A stretch of 19,008 nt of DNA from Prevotellaceae bacterium (GTDB lineage: Bacteria; Bacteroidota; Bacteroidia; Bacteroidales; UBA932), in contig JAITOP010000137.1 in assembly GCA_031289895.1 (NCBI GenBank), positions 1 to 19,008 on the forward strand. Reading direction: 5' to 3'. Positions 1 through 8,131 of this stretch are shown piece by piece. The notes below the pieces were generated by a model. It ran no database searches, was not told where the DNA came from, and saw only the letters and a list, made by a program, of their open reading frames with translations. Made by a program: the position numbers and the translations under genes. The first letter of the stretch is position 1; the number at the start of each line of letters is the position of its first letter.

Positions 1-120
1 TTTTTGAAAATGATAGCGGCAATCAAAACAGTGAAAATAAATGGAAAATGGTATCCGGCAGAAACAACAAAATCGACTGCCGAACTCCTCGAAAAAATCA
101 AAAAAATACCTGTTACGTAA
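1..120 (+). CDS. 3' end of a plus-strand gene cut by the window edge
   Basis: An open frame runs from base 1 to a TAA at 118-120 and gives 39 codons, including the stretch K-I-N-G-K-W-Y-P-A-E and a basic, helical end (L-L-E-K-I-K-K-I-P-V-T). The start lies outside the window, unless the internal ATG at 10-12 is used. The composition looks coding, and the stop is followed by a strong terminator at 167-204 that would serve this strand. The product cannot be identified from so short a tail. It converges on the lipoprotein gene ending at 219. Confidence 0.5.
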   Translation, partial: FLKMIAAIKTVKINGKWYPAETTKSTAELLEKIKKIPVT

Positions 121-139
121 AATTAGGCGGAGTTAGTGT

Positions 140-166
140 TTAATTCTTAATTCTTAATTCTTAATT
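140..166. repeat. Short tandem repeat of TTAATTC
   Basis: The heptamer TTAATTC occurs three times head to tail, followed by TTAATT of a fourth copy. It lies between the stop at 120 and the terminator at 167-204. It is a low-complexity AT-rich spacer; no function is visible, and copy number could vary by replication slippage. Confidence 0.8.
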
Positions 167-204
167 AAAAAAAAGGCTGCCAAAAAATTTGGCAGCCTTT
201 TTTT
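167..204. terminator. Bidirectional intrinsic terminator between convergent genes
   Basis: The stem GGCTGCCAAA (175-184) pairs perfectly with TTTGGCAGCC (188-197) around a 3-nt loop. It is preceded by A8 (167-174) and followed by T7 (198-204), so either strand gives a GC-rich hairpin followed by a U-run. It sits 46 nt after the stop of the plus-strand gene ending at 120 and 14 nt beyond the stop of the minus-strand lipoprotein gene (219), so it can end both transcripts. Confidence 0.93.
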
Positions 205-218
205 GTATTTGTTCTGTT

Positions 219-1907
219 TTATGGAATCAGATTTTTTACTGTTTCAAATGCTACATCGCTTTGTGCTTTTGCTTTTAATGTTGCATCTTTTGCAAATGCG
301 TCAGAAAGATAACTTGTTATGTTGCTTGTGTTTCCTTCTTTTGCTGCAATCACTGCTTTAAGATATGATGCTTTGCCTGTGTTGTCGCTGACTTTATCTA
401 AAACGCTTTTTGCTCCGCTTACGTTGTTGTTCAAATATTTTACCAATGCTTCGTTGAACGTGTTTGTGCCTTCAAGAGCTGTGGCTGCCGATTGGTAGTC
501 GCCGTTTGCAATAGAGATAGCTGCAATGTTTTGTTTTGACGATACTGTATTTGCCTGTGCAAACGATTTTGCTGCGTCTGTAAGGTTTCCGGTGCTTAAT
601 TGTGCTGCGCCGAGATTGTTGTAAATCGCGCTGTTCTTTTGGCTTACTGCTTCGAGTACTTTTTTAGCTTCGTCGGCTTTTCCTTGTTTCAAAAGCATTG
701 CGGCATAGTTGTTTATTGCGCGTTCGTCTTCAAATTTATCAGCGGCTTTTTTATAAACCAGTGCTTTTGTTTCGTAGTCGTTATCTTTCAATAAAGTTGC
801 TGCATATAAAAGTGCATCTGCATCCAGATTGTTTATTCCTTGTGTGCCGATAAGTGCAAGCAGTTCTTCGTCGCTAAAATTATTTACTTTAACTTTTGCT
901 GTTAAAACCGAACGCCGTAATTCCGGCAAAACTTTTTCTTCGAGTACAGAGAATACTTTTGACATATTTCTGATTTCGCGTTCGCGAACGGTTGGGTCTT
1001 GATACATAGACAATACTCGCAAAATCAAATCTTTATCATTGATATTTGAGCTTGAAACCAATTCTTTGAATCCTTCCCAATCTTCGGCTGTATTTTTTAT
1101 TGCAACTTGTCCTTGTGGTTTTGTTTCTTTCTTAGAATACAGTTTGTCGTATGCTTCATTTGCTGTTTTTCCTCTTTCTACCGATAATGTTTCATTACGT
1201 TTAAGAGTTCCTTCGGGCGATGCATACGATGATATTTCCATTCCCTGATATTCAACTTTGTTGCCATCTGCAACGGCGTTATCAACAAACGCTTTCAGGT
1301 TGTTAATATCGTCTTTGCTTAGTTCATTTTTTCTTACGTTTGATTTGTTATACTCATATTTTATCTGAGCTTCTTTTTGGTCGTAAGAAAATTTCTTGTA
1401 ATCGTCTTTCAACAATTCAACAGCAGAGTTGTTTTTATCAACAAGTAAAGCGGTTGAAATTGCGCCATCTGCCAATGGATATGGCTCGTCAAAATCGTAC
1501 TCTTTATCTTTGTACAATAATTTTGCTCTTAATTCCAAGTGGCATTTTTCCATACCCGGAACGTAGTCAAATCTTAACTTCTGGCTTGTTTTGCCTCCTG
1601 CATTTTTGATTAGCTCATAGTTGTCATAAACTTTTTCGCCTTGTAATCTTTTTACAGGTCCGGCAACTTCACCACCTTGATAAACAAGCACAGGCAATAA
1701 TTGCAGACCTGCTTTCTTGTTGAAATATTTTTCGGGAAATGTAGCCGACCATTCTGCTTCAATAGCATTTCCTTTAATTTCCAATTGTGTTGGATTGCAA
1801 GCAACAGTTACATCTTTTGCTGCTTTTTTCATTTTCAGAGGGCTACTGCATGACATCATGCCAAAAACCAGCACGAGCGTAGCCGCAATTGTTAACTTAT
1901 TTTTCAT
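219..1907 (-). CDS. Outer-membrane-type lipoprotein with OmpA-like segment and TPR-like repeats
   Basis: The 562-aa protein begins with a lipoprotein signal peptide: a Lys-containing n-region, hydrophobic residues 6-18, then M-M-S-C with the lipidated Cys at 20. Residues about 45-155 look beta-rich. Residues about 180-257 resemble an OmpA-like peptidoglycan-associated domain, with S-Y-A-S-P-E-G-T followed by N238, L-S and E-R-G, where the family has N, L-S and R-A. From about 360 to 500 come short helical pairs rich in Ala, Leu and Gly-x-x-x-A-A (for example N-N-L-G-A-A-Q-L-S-T-G-N), typical of tetratricopeptide repeats. It starts 95 nt after ftsZ but has its own promoter (1954-1961), so it is probably a separate unit. 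Inference: an envelope lipoprotein that may bind peptidoglycan and scaffold partners. The exact function is unknown, and the OmpA-like assignment is weaker than the lipoprotein and TPR ones. Confidence 0.85.
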   Translation of the reverse strand: MKNKLTIAATLVLVFGMMSCSSPLKMKKAAKDVTVACNPTQLEIKGNAIEAEWSATFPEKYFNKKAGLQLLPVLVYQGGEVAGPVKRLQGEKVYDNYELIKNAGGKTSQKLRFDYVPGMEKCHLELRAKLLYKDKEYDFDEPYPLADGAISTALLVDKNNSAVELLKDDYKKFSYDQKEAQIKYEYNKSNVRKNELSKDDINNLKAFVDNAVADGNKVEYQGMEISSYASPEGTLKRNETLSVERGKTANEAYDKLYSKKETKPQGQVAIKNTAEDWEGFKELVSSSNINDKDLILRVLSMYQDPTVREREIRNMSKVFSVLEEKVLPELRRSVLTAKVKVNNFSDEELLALIGTQGINNLDADALLYAATLLKDNDYETKALVYKKAADKFEDERAINNYAAMLLKQGKADEAKKVLEAVSQKNSAIYNNLGAAQLSTGNLTDAAKSFAQANTVSSKQNIAAISIANGDYQSAATALEGTNTFNEALVKYLNNNVSGAKSVLDKVSDNTGKASYLKAVIAAKEGNTSNITSYLSDAFAKDATLKAKAQSDVAFETVKNLIP

Positions 1908-1953
1908 AATTTTACTGTGAATTAATAATTATTTATTTTTATGTTTTCTGCGA

Positions 1954-1961
1954 CAAAGGTA
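1954..1961 (-). promoter_or_regulatory. Bacteroidota -7 element (TACCTTTG) for the lipoprotein gene
   Basis: Read on the minus strand, the sequence is TACCTTTG, an exact match to the TAnnTTTG element used by the Bacteroidota housekeeping sigma factor. It lies about 47 nt upstream of the ATG at 1907. No good TTTG is found at the usual 19-21 nt further upstream, so the -33 element is weak or absent. Its presence argues that the lipoprotein gene can be transcribed independently of ftsZ. Confidence 0.65.
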
Positions 1962-1983
1962 ATAAATCAATCCAAATATTTGC

Positions 1984-1999
1984 GTTAAAATGTTTTAAC
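1984..1999. repeat. Perfect palindrome just after the ftsZ stop codon
   Basis: GTTAAAA (1984-1990) and TTTTAAC (1993-1999) form a perfect 7-bp inverted repeat around TG, starting 4 nt beyond the ftsZ stop codon and upstream of the lipoprotein promoter. The stem is AT-rich and no U-run follows on the minus strand, so it is a poor terminator. It could be an operator for the lipoprotein gene or a weak transcript end. Confidence 0.4.
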
Positions 2000-2002
2000 A
2001 AA

Positions 2003-3484
2003 TCAATCAACCTGAGGATTTAAATACGTATTATTCGTTCGTAATACGAATTTATTATCGTCTGTTTTCTCTAATGCCTCGCTTGCAATGTTCTGATTTG
2101 ATTGTTGTTCATTGTTGACAACTATGTTTTTTCGTTTGTATGCGGGTTCTTTTTCGAGCTGTAAAATTTCTTGCTTTTTTAAACCTGTAAGTTGTCTTTT
2201 TACAATAATATTGTTGTTATTATTTAAATTTATCTCGTCAGATTCATTAATATGATGTTCAAATTGATGTTCAAAATCGTTATTTTCTGCATAAATTTGA
2301 TTATCATCATCCGCTTCAATTAAAATTTCATCATTTGTTTGCGTAAATTGTTCGCTGTATTCAAAATTTTCTTCGTCTTCGCTTATAGGTTTATTAATTT
2401 CAAATGGAATATCCTGTTGCATACAATTATTGTCGATAGTATAAATTATTTTTTTTTCTTTTTCGGCTATGGGGTTGCGTATATAGAGTTCCGGAATATC
2501 GTTCATTTGAAATCCTGTTGCAACAATTGTAATTATTAATTCATCGCCAAGCGATTGGTCGTAAATCACGCCGCGCTTGATGTTTTCGGCTGTTCCTGCT
2601 TCGCGTTGAATATAATTCATAATATCGCCGAGTTCTGATAATTTTATTTCTTTTGTTTCGCTTGATGTGATATTTACAAGAATATTTTTTGCTCCTTTTA
2701 TCGAATTATTATTCAAAAGCGGTGATTTTAAAGCCTCATCAACTGCATTTACAGCGCGGTTTTCGCCAATTCCGCGTCCTGTGCCGAGCAAGGCTACGCC
2801 GCTGTTTTTCATTACTTTTTTTACATCTGCAAAATCAACATTTATATAGCCGGGTTTTGTAATTATTTCGGCTATACCTTTTGCTGCGCTTGCCAATATT
2901 TTATCGGCTTTTTTAAATCCATCGCGAAGTGATAAATCGCCGTACATTTCGTACAATTTATTGTTGCTGATTAAAAGTAGCGAATCAACATAATGCCGCA
3001 ATTCGTTTATTCCTTCTATTGCTCTGCGCTGAGGCTCCAAACCCTCGTCCTTAAACGGAAGCGTAACAATTGCTACCGTGAGAATATCCATTTCTTTTGC
3101 AATTTTTGCTATTACCGGAGTTGCGCCTGTTCCTGTTCCTCCGCCCATTCCTGCGGTGATAAAAATCATTTCAGTGTTATTGCTAAGCTCAAGTTTAATT
3201 TTATCTATGCTTTCTATCGCCGCTTGTTTGCCTATTTCGGGGTCGCAGCCTGCGCCGCGTCCCCGTGTGAGTTCTCCGCCGAGTTGAATTTTATTTTTTA
3301 TGGAACTGCGTTGCAATACTTGTCCATCGGTGTTGCATATCACAAAATCGACACCTGCAATTCCCAATTCAGCCATGTAATTCACGGCATTGTTTCCGCC
3401 GCCGCCAACGCCAATAACTTTTATTATTGCACCTTGCGACATGTCCCATTCGGGAGTTATATCAATTTCAAAATCGTCGTTCAT
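2003..3484 (-). CDS. ftsZ: Cell division protein FtsZ
   Basis: FtsZ is the tubulin-like GTPase that polymerises into the Z-ring at mid-cell. The GTP-binding core spans about residues 18-325: V-G-G-G-G-N-N near 26-32, the tubulin signature GGGTGTG at 114-120, and the T7 synergy loop N-V-D-F-A-D at 215-220 with both catalytic Asp residues. Residues about 335-440 are an acidic, Asn-rich disordered linker. A basic motif P-A-Y-K-R-K-N (447-453) resembles the C-terminal peptide that binds FtsA in other bacteria, but 40 further residues follow, ending in N-N-T-Y-L-N-P-Q-V-D. At 493 aa it is longer than the 383 aa of E. coli FtsZ. It is the last gene of the cluster, starting 15 nt after ftsA. The start is fixed by an ATG immediately before the conserved core. 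Confidence 0.98.
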   Translation of the reverse strand: MNDDFEIDITPEWDMSQGAIIKVIGVGGGGNNAVNYMAELGIAGVDFVICNTDGQVLQRSSIKNKIQLGGELTRGRGAGCDPEIGKQAAIESIDKIKLELSNNTEMIFITAGMGGGTGTGATPVIAKIAKEMDILTVAIVTLPFKDEGLEPQRRAIEGINELRHYVDSLLLISNNKLYEMYGDLSLRDGFKKADKILASAAKGIAEIITKPGYINVDFADVKKVMKNSGVALLGTGRGIGENRAVNAVDEALKSPLLNNNSIKGAKNILVNITSSETKEIKLSELGDIMNYIQREAGTAENIKRGVIYDQSLGDELIITIVATGFQMNDIPELYIRNPIAEKEKKIIYTIDNNCMQQDIPFEINKPISEDEENFEYSEQFTQTNDEILIEADDDNQIYAENNDFEHQFEHHINESDEINLNNNNNIIVKRQLTGLKKQEILQLEKEPAYKRKNIVVNNEQQSNQNIASEALEKTDDNKFVLRTNNTYLNPQVD

Positions 3485-3499
3485 AATATTTATTATTTT

Positions 3500-4840
3500 T
3501 TATACCTTGTCATTAAATAAATCTCTGGGTATCATTTTATCAATTATTTTTTCAATAGCATTTTTTTCGCCTCTTGATTTTTTTTTCGTCTTTTCTACTT
3601 TCTGCACGGGTGCTTCCTGAACAACAGTTTCAAATTCCAATACCACATTAGTTTTTTCAACTTTTTCGGTTTGCTTTTTGAATGATGAATTTTCATATTC
3701 AAGACCTGTTATAATAAGTCCTACCGCTGTTGAATAATAAGGTAGAGCAAGTTCACCGCCCGAATCGCCGCTTAAATAAATGGGTTTTCCGATGCGTGCG
3801 CCAAAACCTGTTTTTAATTCGGCAAATTGTTTGAAATTGGCAAGCATAGAACCGCCGCCGGTAAATACCATTCCTGCGTTCAGTTTATCGGCAAATCCCG
3901 AACGTTCCATTTCGTACATAATTGCGCCGAGAATTTCTTCCATACGTGCATCAATTATTTTTGATAATGCTCTGAACGAAATTTCTTTTGGCTCGCCGCC
4001 GCCAACGCCCGGTATTGTAATAATATGGTTTGACGATGATAAATCGCCAAGACAAGAGCCGTATTGTATTTTCATCGATTCAGCATATCGCCTTAACACG
4101 CCGCAACCTTCTCTGATATCTTCGGTAACGATATTTCCGCCAAACGGAATTACTGCTGTGTGGCGAACAATTTTATCATAAAAAATTACCAAATCGGTTG
4201 TTCCGCCGCCAATATCAACCAGCGCAACGCCCATTTCTTTTTCGTCGTCGTCGAGAACTGCGGCTGCCGAAGCAAGCGGTTCGAGAATCAAACGACTTAA
4301 TTTCAGGTTCACGCTTTCATTTTCCAAACAACGTTTTACAACTTCCATTGCCATTGTTTTTCCTATAACAAGATGATAATTTCCTGTTAATTTTCTACCC
4401 AGCACGCCCACAGGTTCTTTAATATCCATGCGGTCGTCAACGTTGTAACTTTGCGGAATAACATGCAAAATTTCTTCGCCCGGTTCCATTTTCACCGAAT
4501 ACATTTTGCGCTGTAATTCGTCAACTTCTGTTTGCGAGATTTCGATATTTGCATTATCGCGTAAAACTTCGCCGCTTTCGCACGAACATTTTATGTGCTG
4601 TCCTGCAATTCCCACATAAATTTCAGAAAAATCGAGTCCCGATTCGCTTTTTACTGCATCAACAGCTTGTTTAATCAAATTGGGTACTGTGAGTACGTTT
4701 TCTACTTCTCCACGTACAATTCCCACAGAGGGGATTTCGTAGCTTGCCAGAATTTTGTAACGTCCAAATTCTGCTTTCTGTCCAATCAGGGCAACTACTT
4801 TTGTAGTGCCAAGGTCGATTGCTGCAATGTAATTTTTCAT
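3500..4840 (-). CDS. ftsA: Cell division protein FtsA
   Basis: FtsA is an actin-like ATPase that tethers FtsZ filaments to the inner face of the cytoplasmic membrane and recruits later division proteins. The actin-fold motifs are clear: phosphate-1 D-L-G-T-T-K at 9-14, phosphate-2 D-I-G-G-G-T at 209-214, and the adenosine motif T-G-G-G-S at 327-331. The SHS2/1C region falls around 80-165. After a poorly conserved Lys/Glu/Val linker (about 385-424), the end (I-E-K-I-I-D-K-M-I-P-R-D-L-F) can form a short amphipathic helix, the expected membrane-targeting sequence. The 446-aa length is slightly above E. coli's 420, mainly because of this linker. It starts 7 nt after ftsQ. Confidence 0.97.
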   Translation of the reverse strand: MKNYIAAIDLGTTKVVALIGQKAEFGRYKILASYEIPSVGIVRGEVENVLTVPNLIKQAVDAVKSESGLDFSEIYVGIAGQHIKCSCESGEVLRDNANIEISQTEVDELQRKMYSVKMEPGEEILHVIPQSYNVDDRMDIKEPVGVLGRKLTGNYHLVIGKTMAMEVVKRCLENESVNLKLSRLILEPLASAAAVLDDDEKEMGVALVDIGGGTTDLVIFYDKIVRHTAVIPFGGNIVTEDIREGCGVLRRYAESMKIQYGSCLGDLSSSNHIITIPGVGGGEPKEISFRALSKIIDARMEEILGAIMYEMERSGFADKLNAGMVFTGGGSMLANFKQFAELKTGFGARIGKPIYLSGDSGGELALPYYSTAVGLIITGLEYENSSFKKQTEKVEKTNVVLEFETVVQEAPVQKVEKTKKKSRGEKNAIEKIIDKMIPRDLFNDKV

Positions 4841-4847
4841 TTCTTTA

Positions 4848-5627
4848 TTATTTTTTACAAATTATTTGATTTTTATATTCTATGTTTATTATTTTATATT
4901 TGTCCCAACCTATTGCGGGCATTGCGTTTTTATAAAATTTCTGTAATTTATTCAATTTTAATCTGAAATTATCCAAACTGCCAAGTTTTACAATGTGTTC
5001 GGCAATTTGCGGAATTATTTCTATCTTATTGTTTGTTACATTAATTTGTTCTATCATATTATTCCAAAACGTATCGTCTTTCAAAAAAACTGCAAATTCA
5101 TAAAGCTGATTTAAAAATTTTCCGCTTTCGGTTTTCGAAATATAACCTGTAAAACCGTTTGCAGGAACAGATGTCATCACTCCCGTAACAATAGGAACGT
5201 TCAAATTTGGCTTGGGCAAAAGTGGAAACATATATCCCGAATCGTCGATATAAAAACGTGCGTTGTGGCATTGCACGCGCAAAACAGGACGCCGCTGTGT
5301 AATTTCTACATTCAAATTGGCATCTATTGTTGTGAAGATATTTATGGATTTTATCGCGTTGTTTTTACTTAAAATTTGTTTCAATTTATATTTATTGATT
5401 TTATCAAGTTGTTCGCCAATAATTTTTTCGCCGCTATGCAACAAAACATATTTAATATCTTTGATTTCGATAAACGGATATTGGTCATCATCGTCGATAC
5501 TTATCTTAATATCTTTGCATATTACGGCTTGTTTTTTATTGTCCACAAAAACAAATGTCATCAGCAAATATGCGATAATTGCTGCTGCCGTAAACGTTGC
5601 TAATATGTATTTTACTATTTTGTTCAT
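4848..5627 (-). CDS. ftsQ: Cell division protein FtsQ
   Basis: This bitopic protein has a short cytoplasmic start, one membrane helix (about 7-28) and a large extracytoplasmic region, the FtsQ layout. Residues about 37-105 fit a POTRA-like domain, and the following segment has the beta-strand region with V-E-I-T-Q-R-R-P-V-L-R (about 107-117), which matches the 'v.E..P.A' strand of FtsQ/DivIB proteins. Its place between murC and ftsA is the standard position for ftsQ. FtsQ sequences diverge strongly, so the call rests on topology plus synteny more than on residues. Its role is to scaffold FtsL, FtsB and FtsW/FtsI at the divisome; no FtsB gene is present here. It begins 15 nt after the murC stop codon. 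Confidence 0.9.
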   Translation of the reverse strand: MNKIVKYILATFTAAAIIAYLLMTFVFVDNKKQAVICKDIKISIDDDDQYPFIEIKDIKYVLLHSGEKIIGEQLDKINKYKLKQILSKNNAIKSINIFTTIDANLNVEITQRRPVLRVQCHNARFYIDDSGYMFPLLPKPNLNVPIVTGVMTSVPANGFTGYISKTESGKFLNQLYEFAVFLKDDTFWNNMIEQINVTNNKIEIIPQIAEHIVKLGSLDNFRLKLNKLQKFYKNAMPAIGWDKYKIINIEYKNQIICKK

Positions 5628-5642
5628 CGCAAATTATTGTGT

Positions 5643-7016
5643 TTACAAATTTAATTTTTCGTTCAACATTTTTGTTATCGGCTCTACAAATAAATCAATA
5701 TCGCCTGCGCCAAGCGTAACTAAAACATCAAATTTTTTATCGTTTAAAATGCTCATCAATTCTTGTTTTGTGCATAATATTTTTTTGCTGCATGTAACTT
5801 TATCGAAAATTATTTTTGATGTTATTCCTTCTATCGGGAGTTCGCGAGCGGGATAAATATCAAGTAATATCAACTCGTCGGCAAGGCTCAGGCTTTTTGC
5901 AAAATCGGCGGCAAAATCGCGTGTGCGCGTGTATAAATGCGGTTGAAAAATTACAGTTATTTTTCGTTCGGCATACATATTTTTTATTGATGTTATTGTT
6001 GCTTTCAACTCTTCGGGATGATGTGCATAATCGTCGATATACGTTAATTTCGGAGTGTTTATTTGCACATCAAAACGCCGTTTAACACCTGCAAAATCGG
6101 CAAGCGCATCTTTTAGTTTTTGCTCATCAAAACCTGTTGTCCACGCTAATGCTGTTGCGGCAATTGCGTTTTCAACATTAATCCATCCGGGAACGCCAAG
6201 TTTGCAGTTGCATATTTTTTTGTTTGGCAAATTAATATCGAAACTATAACAGGCATCGTTACATAATTTTATATCGGACGCATAAAAATCGCAAATTTCG
6301 TTAACCGAATATGTGTAAATGTTTATATCGGTTTTTGGCAATTCAATTTCAATGCCTTTTTTTACTATAAGAGTTCCGTTTTGTTTTATTTGCGCTGCAA
6401 ATTCGCCGAACGCTTTACGCATTTCTTCAACATTTCCGTAAATATCCAAATGGTCGGCATCTGTTGCTGTAACTACCGCTGCATTTGGAAAAAGCTGCAA
6501 AAACGAACGGTCAAATTCATCCGCTTCGGCAACTAAATTTTGACTGTCAGATAACAATAAATTTGAATTATAATTTTTTGAAATTCCGCCTAAAAACGCA
6601 TTGCAACCACCGGCGGCAATTGTAAGTATGTGCGCTAAAAGTGTTGATGTAGTTGTTTTTCCGTGAGTACCGGCAACGGCAAATGTGTGTTTTTCGTTTG
6701 CAATTAATCCGAGAATTTTAGAACGTTTTACTACATTAAATTTATTGGATACAAAATAATTTAATTCGCTGTGTTCCGCCGGCACTGCGGGCGTATATAT
6801 AATCAGAGTGTTTTCGGAATTTTTGCAATTTTCGGGAACGGCAGAAATATCATCTGAATAATGTATAAACATTCCTTCGTTTTCGAGTTCTTGCGTAAGC
6901 GTTGATTTTGTTTTGTCGTAGCCTGCAACAAAAAGTCCCGAATGTTTGTAGTATCGCGCCAACGCGCTCATTCCAATTCCTCCGATTCCGATTAAATATA
7001 CTGCGTTTGTTTTCAT
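5643..7016 (-). CDS. murC: UDP-N-acetylmuramate-L-alanine ligase MurC
   Basis: MurC is the cytoplasmic Mur ligase that adds L-alanine to UDP-MurNAc using ATP, the first step of the stem peptide. Visible features are the N-terminal Rossmann motif G-I-G-G-I-G-M-S-A-L-A (10-20), which binds the UDP-sugar; the ATP-binding loop G-T-H-G-K-T-T-T-S (116-124), whose His is typical of MurC; E-A-D-E-F-D-R-S-F-L (164-173); D-A-D-H-L-D-I-Y-G (186-194); and D-D-Y-A-H-H-P-E-E near 327-335, diagnostic of MurC. The length of 457 aa fits the family. Its ATG overlaps the TGA of murG in an ATGA arrangement (7013-7016), so translation is probably coupled. Confidence 0.98.
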   Translation of the reverse strand: MKTNAVYLIGIGGIGMSALARYYKHSGLFVAGYDKTKSTLTQELENEGMFIHYSDDISAVPENCKNSENTLIIYTPAVPAEHSELNYFVSNKFNVVKRSKILGLIANEKHTFAVAGTHGKTTTSTLLAHILTIAAGGCNAFLGGISKNYNSNLLLSDSQNLVAEADEFDRSFLQLFPNAAVVTATDADHLDIYGNVEEMRKAFGEFAAQIKQNGTLIVKKGIEIELPKTDINIYTYSVNEICDFYASDIKLCNDACYSFDINLPNKKICNCKLGVPGWINVENAIAATALAWTTGFDEQKLKDALADFAGVKRRFDVQINTPKLTYIDDYAHHPEELKATITSIKNMYAERKITVIFQPHLYTRTRDFAADFAKSLSLADELILLDIYPARELPIEGITSKIIFDKVTCSKKILCTKQELMSILNDKKFDVLVTLGAGDIDLFVEPITKMLNEKLNL

Positions 7017-8131
7017 TTTTCAATAAGTTTTAAAATTTCATCAACAATATTATCGGCGGCAGCGGGCAGTGCAAGTTTTGATATATTTTCTCCGAGTTCT
7101 GTCATCTTTTTTTCGTCTCCAAATAATTGCAAAACAGTGTCAATTAAATCGTTTTGCGCATCTTCATCATTTATTTTTACGGCAGCATTTTCGTTTGCCA
7201 ATGCCATTGCGTTTTTTGTTTGATGGTCTTCGGTAACATTTGGCGATGGAACTAAAATGCAAGGTTTTGCAACTATACACAGTTCCGAAATCGTCCCTGC
7301 TCCTGCCCGCGACACAATAATATCGGCAGCAGCAAAAGCCAAATCCATTCGATAAATAAAATCGAAAACTCTTGTATTTGTCAAGGCTGAATAAGAAATT
7401 TCATGTTGCGCCTGAGTAAAATAATTTTTACCTGTTTGCCAAATCAACTGAATATTATTGTTGTTTATTCGGCGAATTTCTTTAAGTATAACATTGTTTA
7501 ATGTACGTGCGCCAAGACTTCCGCCAACAATCAGCAGTGTTTTTTTCGATTTGTCGAGATTGAAAAATTCATAAGCCTCATCATCCAATTTTTTCACATT
7601 AAATAAATCCTGACGAACGGGATTTCCTGTGAGAATTATTTTTTCGGATTCAAAAAATTGTTCCATTCCGTTGTAGGCTACGCATATTTTTTTTGCGCGT
7701 TTTGCCAATAATTTATTGGTTAATCCGGCATAAGAATTTTGTTCCTGAAGAAGTGTAGGTATTCCTAATTTTGCAGCAGCACGCAGAGTTGGCGCGCTTG
7801 CATATCCGCCCACTCCTACTACAATATCGGGAGCAAAATTTTTGATTATTTTTTTTGCGCAATTCAAACTTTTAAAAAGTCTAAACAGAACTGTCAGATT
7901 TTTGAATGTGAATCGTCTTTGAAAACCAATAACAGGCAATCCGATAATTTCGTATCCGGCAGCAGGAACTTTTTCCATTTCCATTCGCCCTGTTGCACCC
8001 ACAAAAAGAATTTCCGTATCGGGATTACGTTGTTTTAATGTATTGGCGATAGACACAGCGGGATAAATATGCCCGCCTGTGCCGCCGCCGCTGATTATTA
8101 TTCTTATGTTTTTGTTACTGTTTGTCATCAT
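7013..8131 (-). CDS. murG: UDP-GlcNAc:lipid I GlcNAc transferase MurG
   Basis: MurG is the GT-B glycosyltransferase that turns lipid I into lipid II on the inner face of the cytoplasmic membrane. Counting from the ATG at 8131, it shows G-G-G-T-G-G-H-I-Y-P-A (15-25), the second glycine loop G-G-S-L-G-A-R-T (203-210), S-R-A-G-A-G-T-I-S-E (274-283) and E-D-H-Q-T-K-N-A (301-308), the donor-binding motifs of the family. The open frame extends upstream to a TTG at 8137, but two consecutive ATG codons at 8131 and 8128 are better starts; I use the first (about 372 aa). Either choice overlaps the 3' end of ftsW by 14-17 nt. The stop overlaps the murC start. Confidence 0.96.
   Translation of the reverse strand: MMTNSNKNIRIIISGGGTGGHIYPAVSIANTLKQRNPDTEILFVGATGRMEMEKVPAAGYEIIGLPVIGFQRRFTFKNLTVLFRLFKSLNCAKKIIKNFAPDIVVGVGGYASAPTLRAAAKLGIPTLLQEQNSYAGLTNKLLAKRAKKICVAYNGMEQFFESEKIILTGNPVRQDLFNVKKLDDEAYEFFNLDKSKKTLLIVGGSLGARTLNNVILKEIRRINNNNIQLIWQTGKNYFTQAQHEISYSALTNTRVFDFIYRMDLAFAAADIIVSRAGAGTISELCIVAKPCILVPSPNVTEDHQTKNAMALANENAAVKINDEDAQNDLIDTVLQLFGDEKKMTELGENISKLALPAAADNIVDEILKLIEK

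Noticed and set aside
2993..3520. 175-aa plus-strand open frame
   Set aside because: It lies antisense inside ftsZ, is Cys/Phe/Tyr-rich and has no domain; it is a shadow frame of a certain gene.
5263..5856. 197-aa plus-strand open frame
   Set aside because: It runs antisense across the ftsQ/murC junction with low-complexity Ile/Ser/Phe composition; both sense genes are certain.
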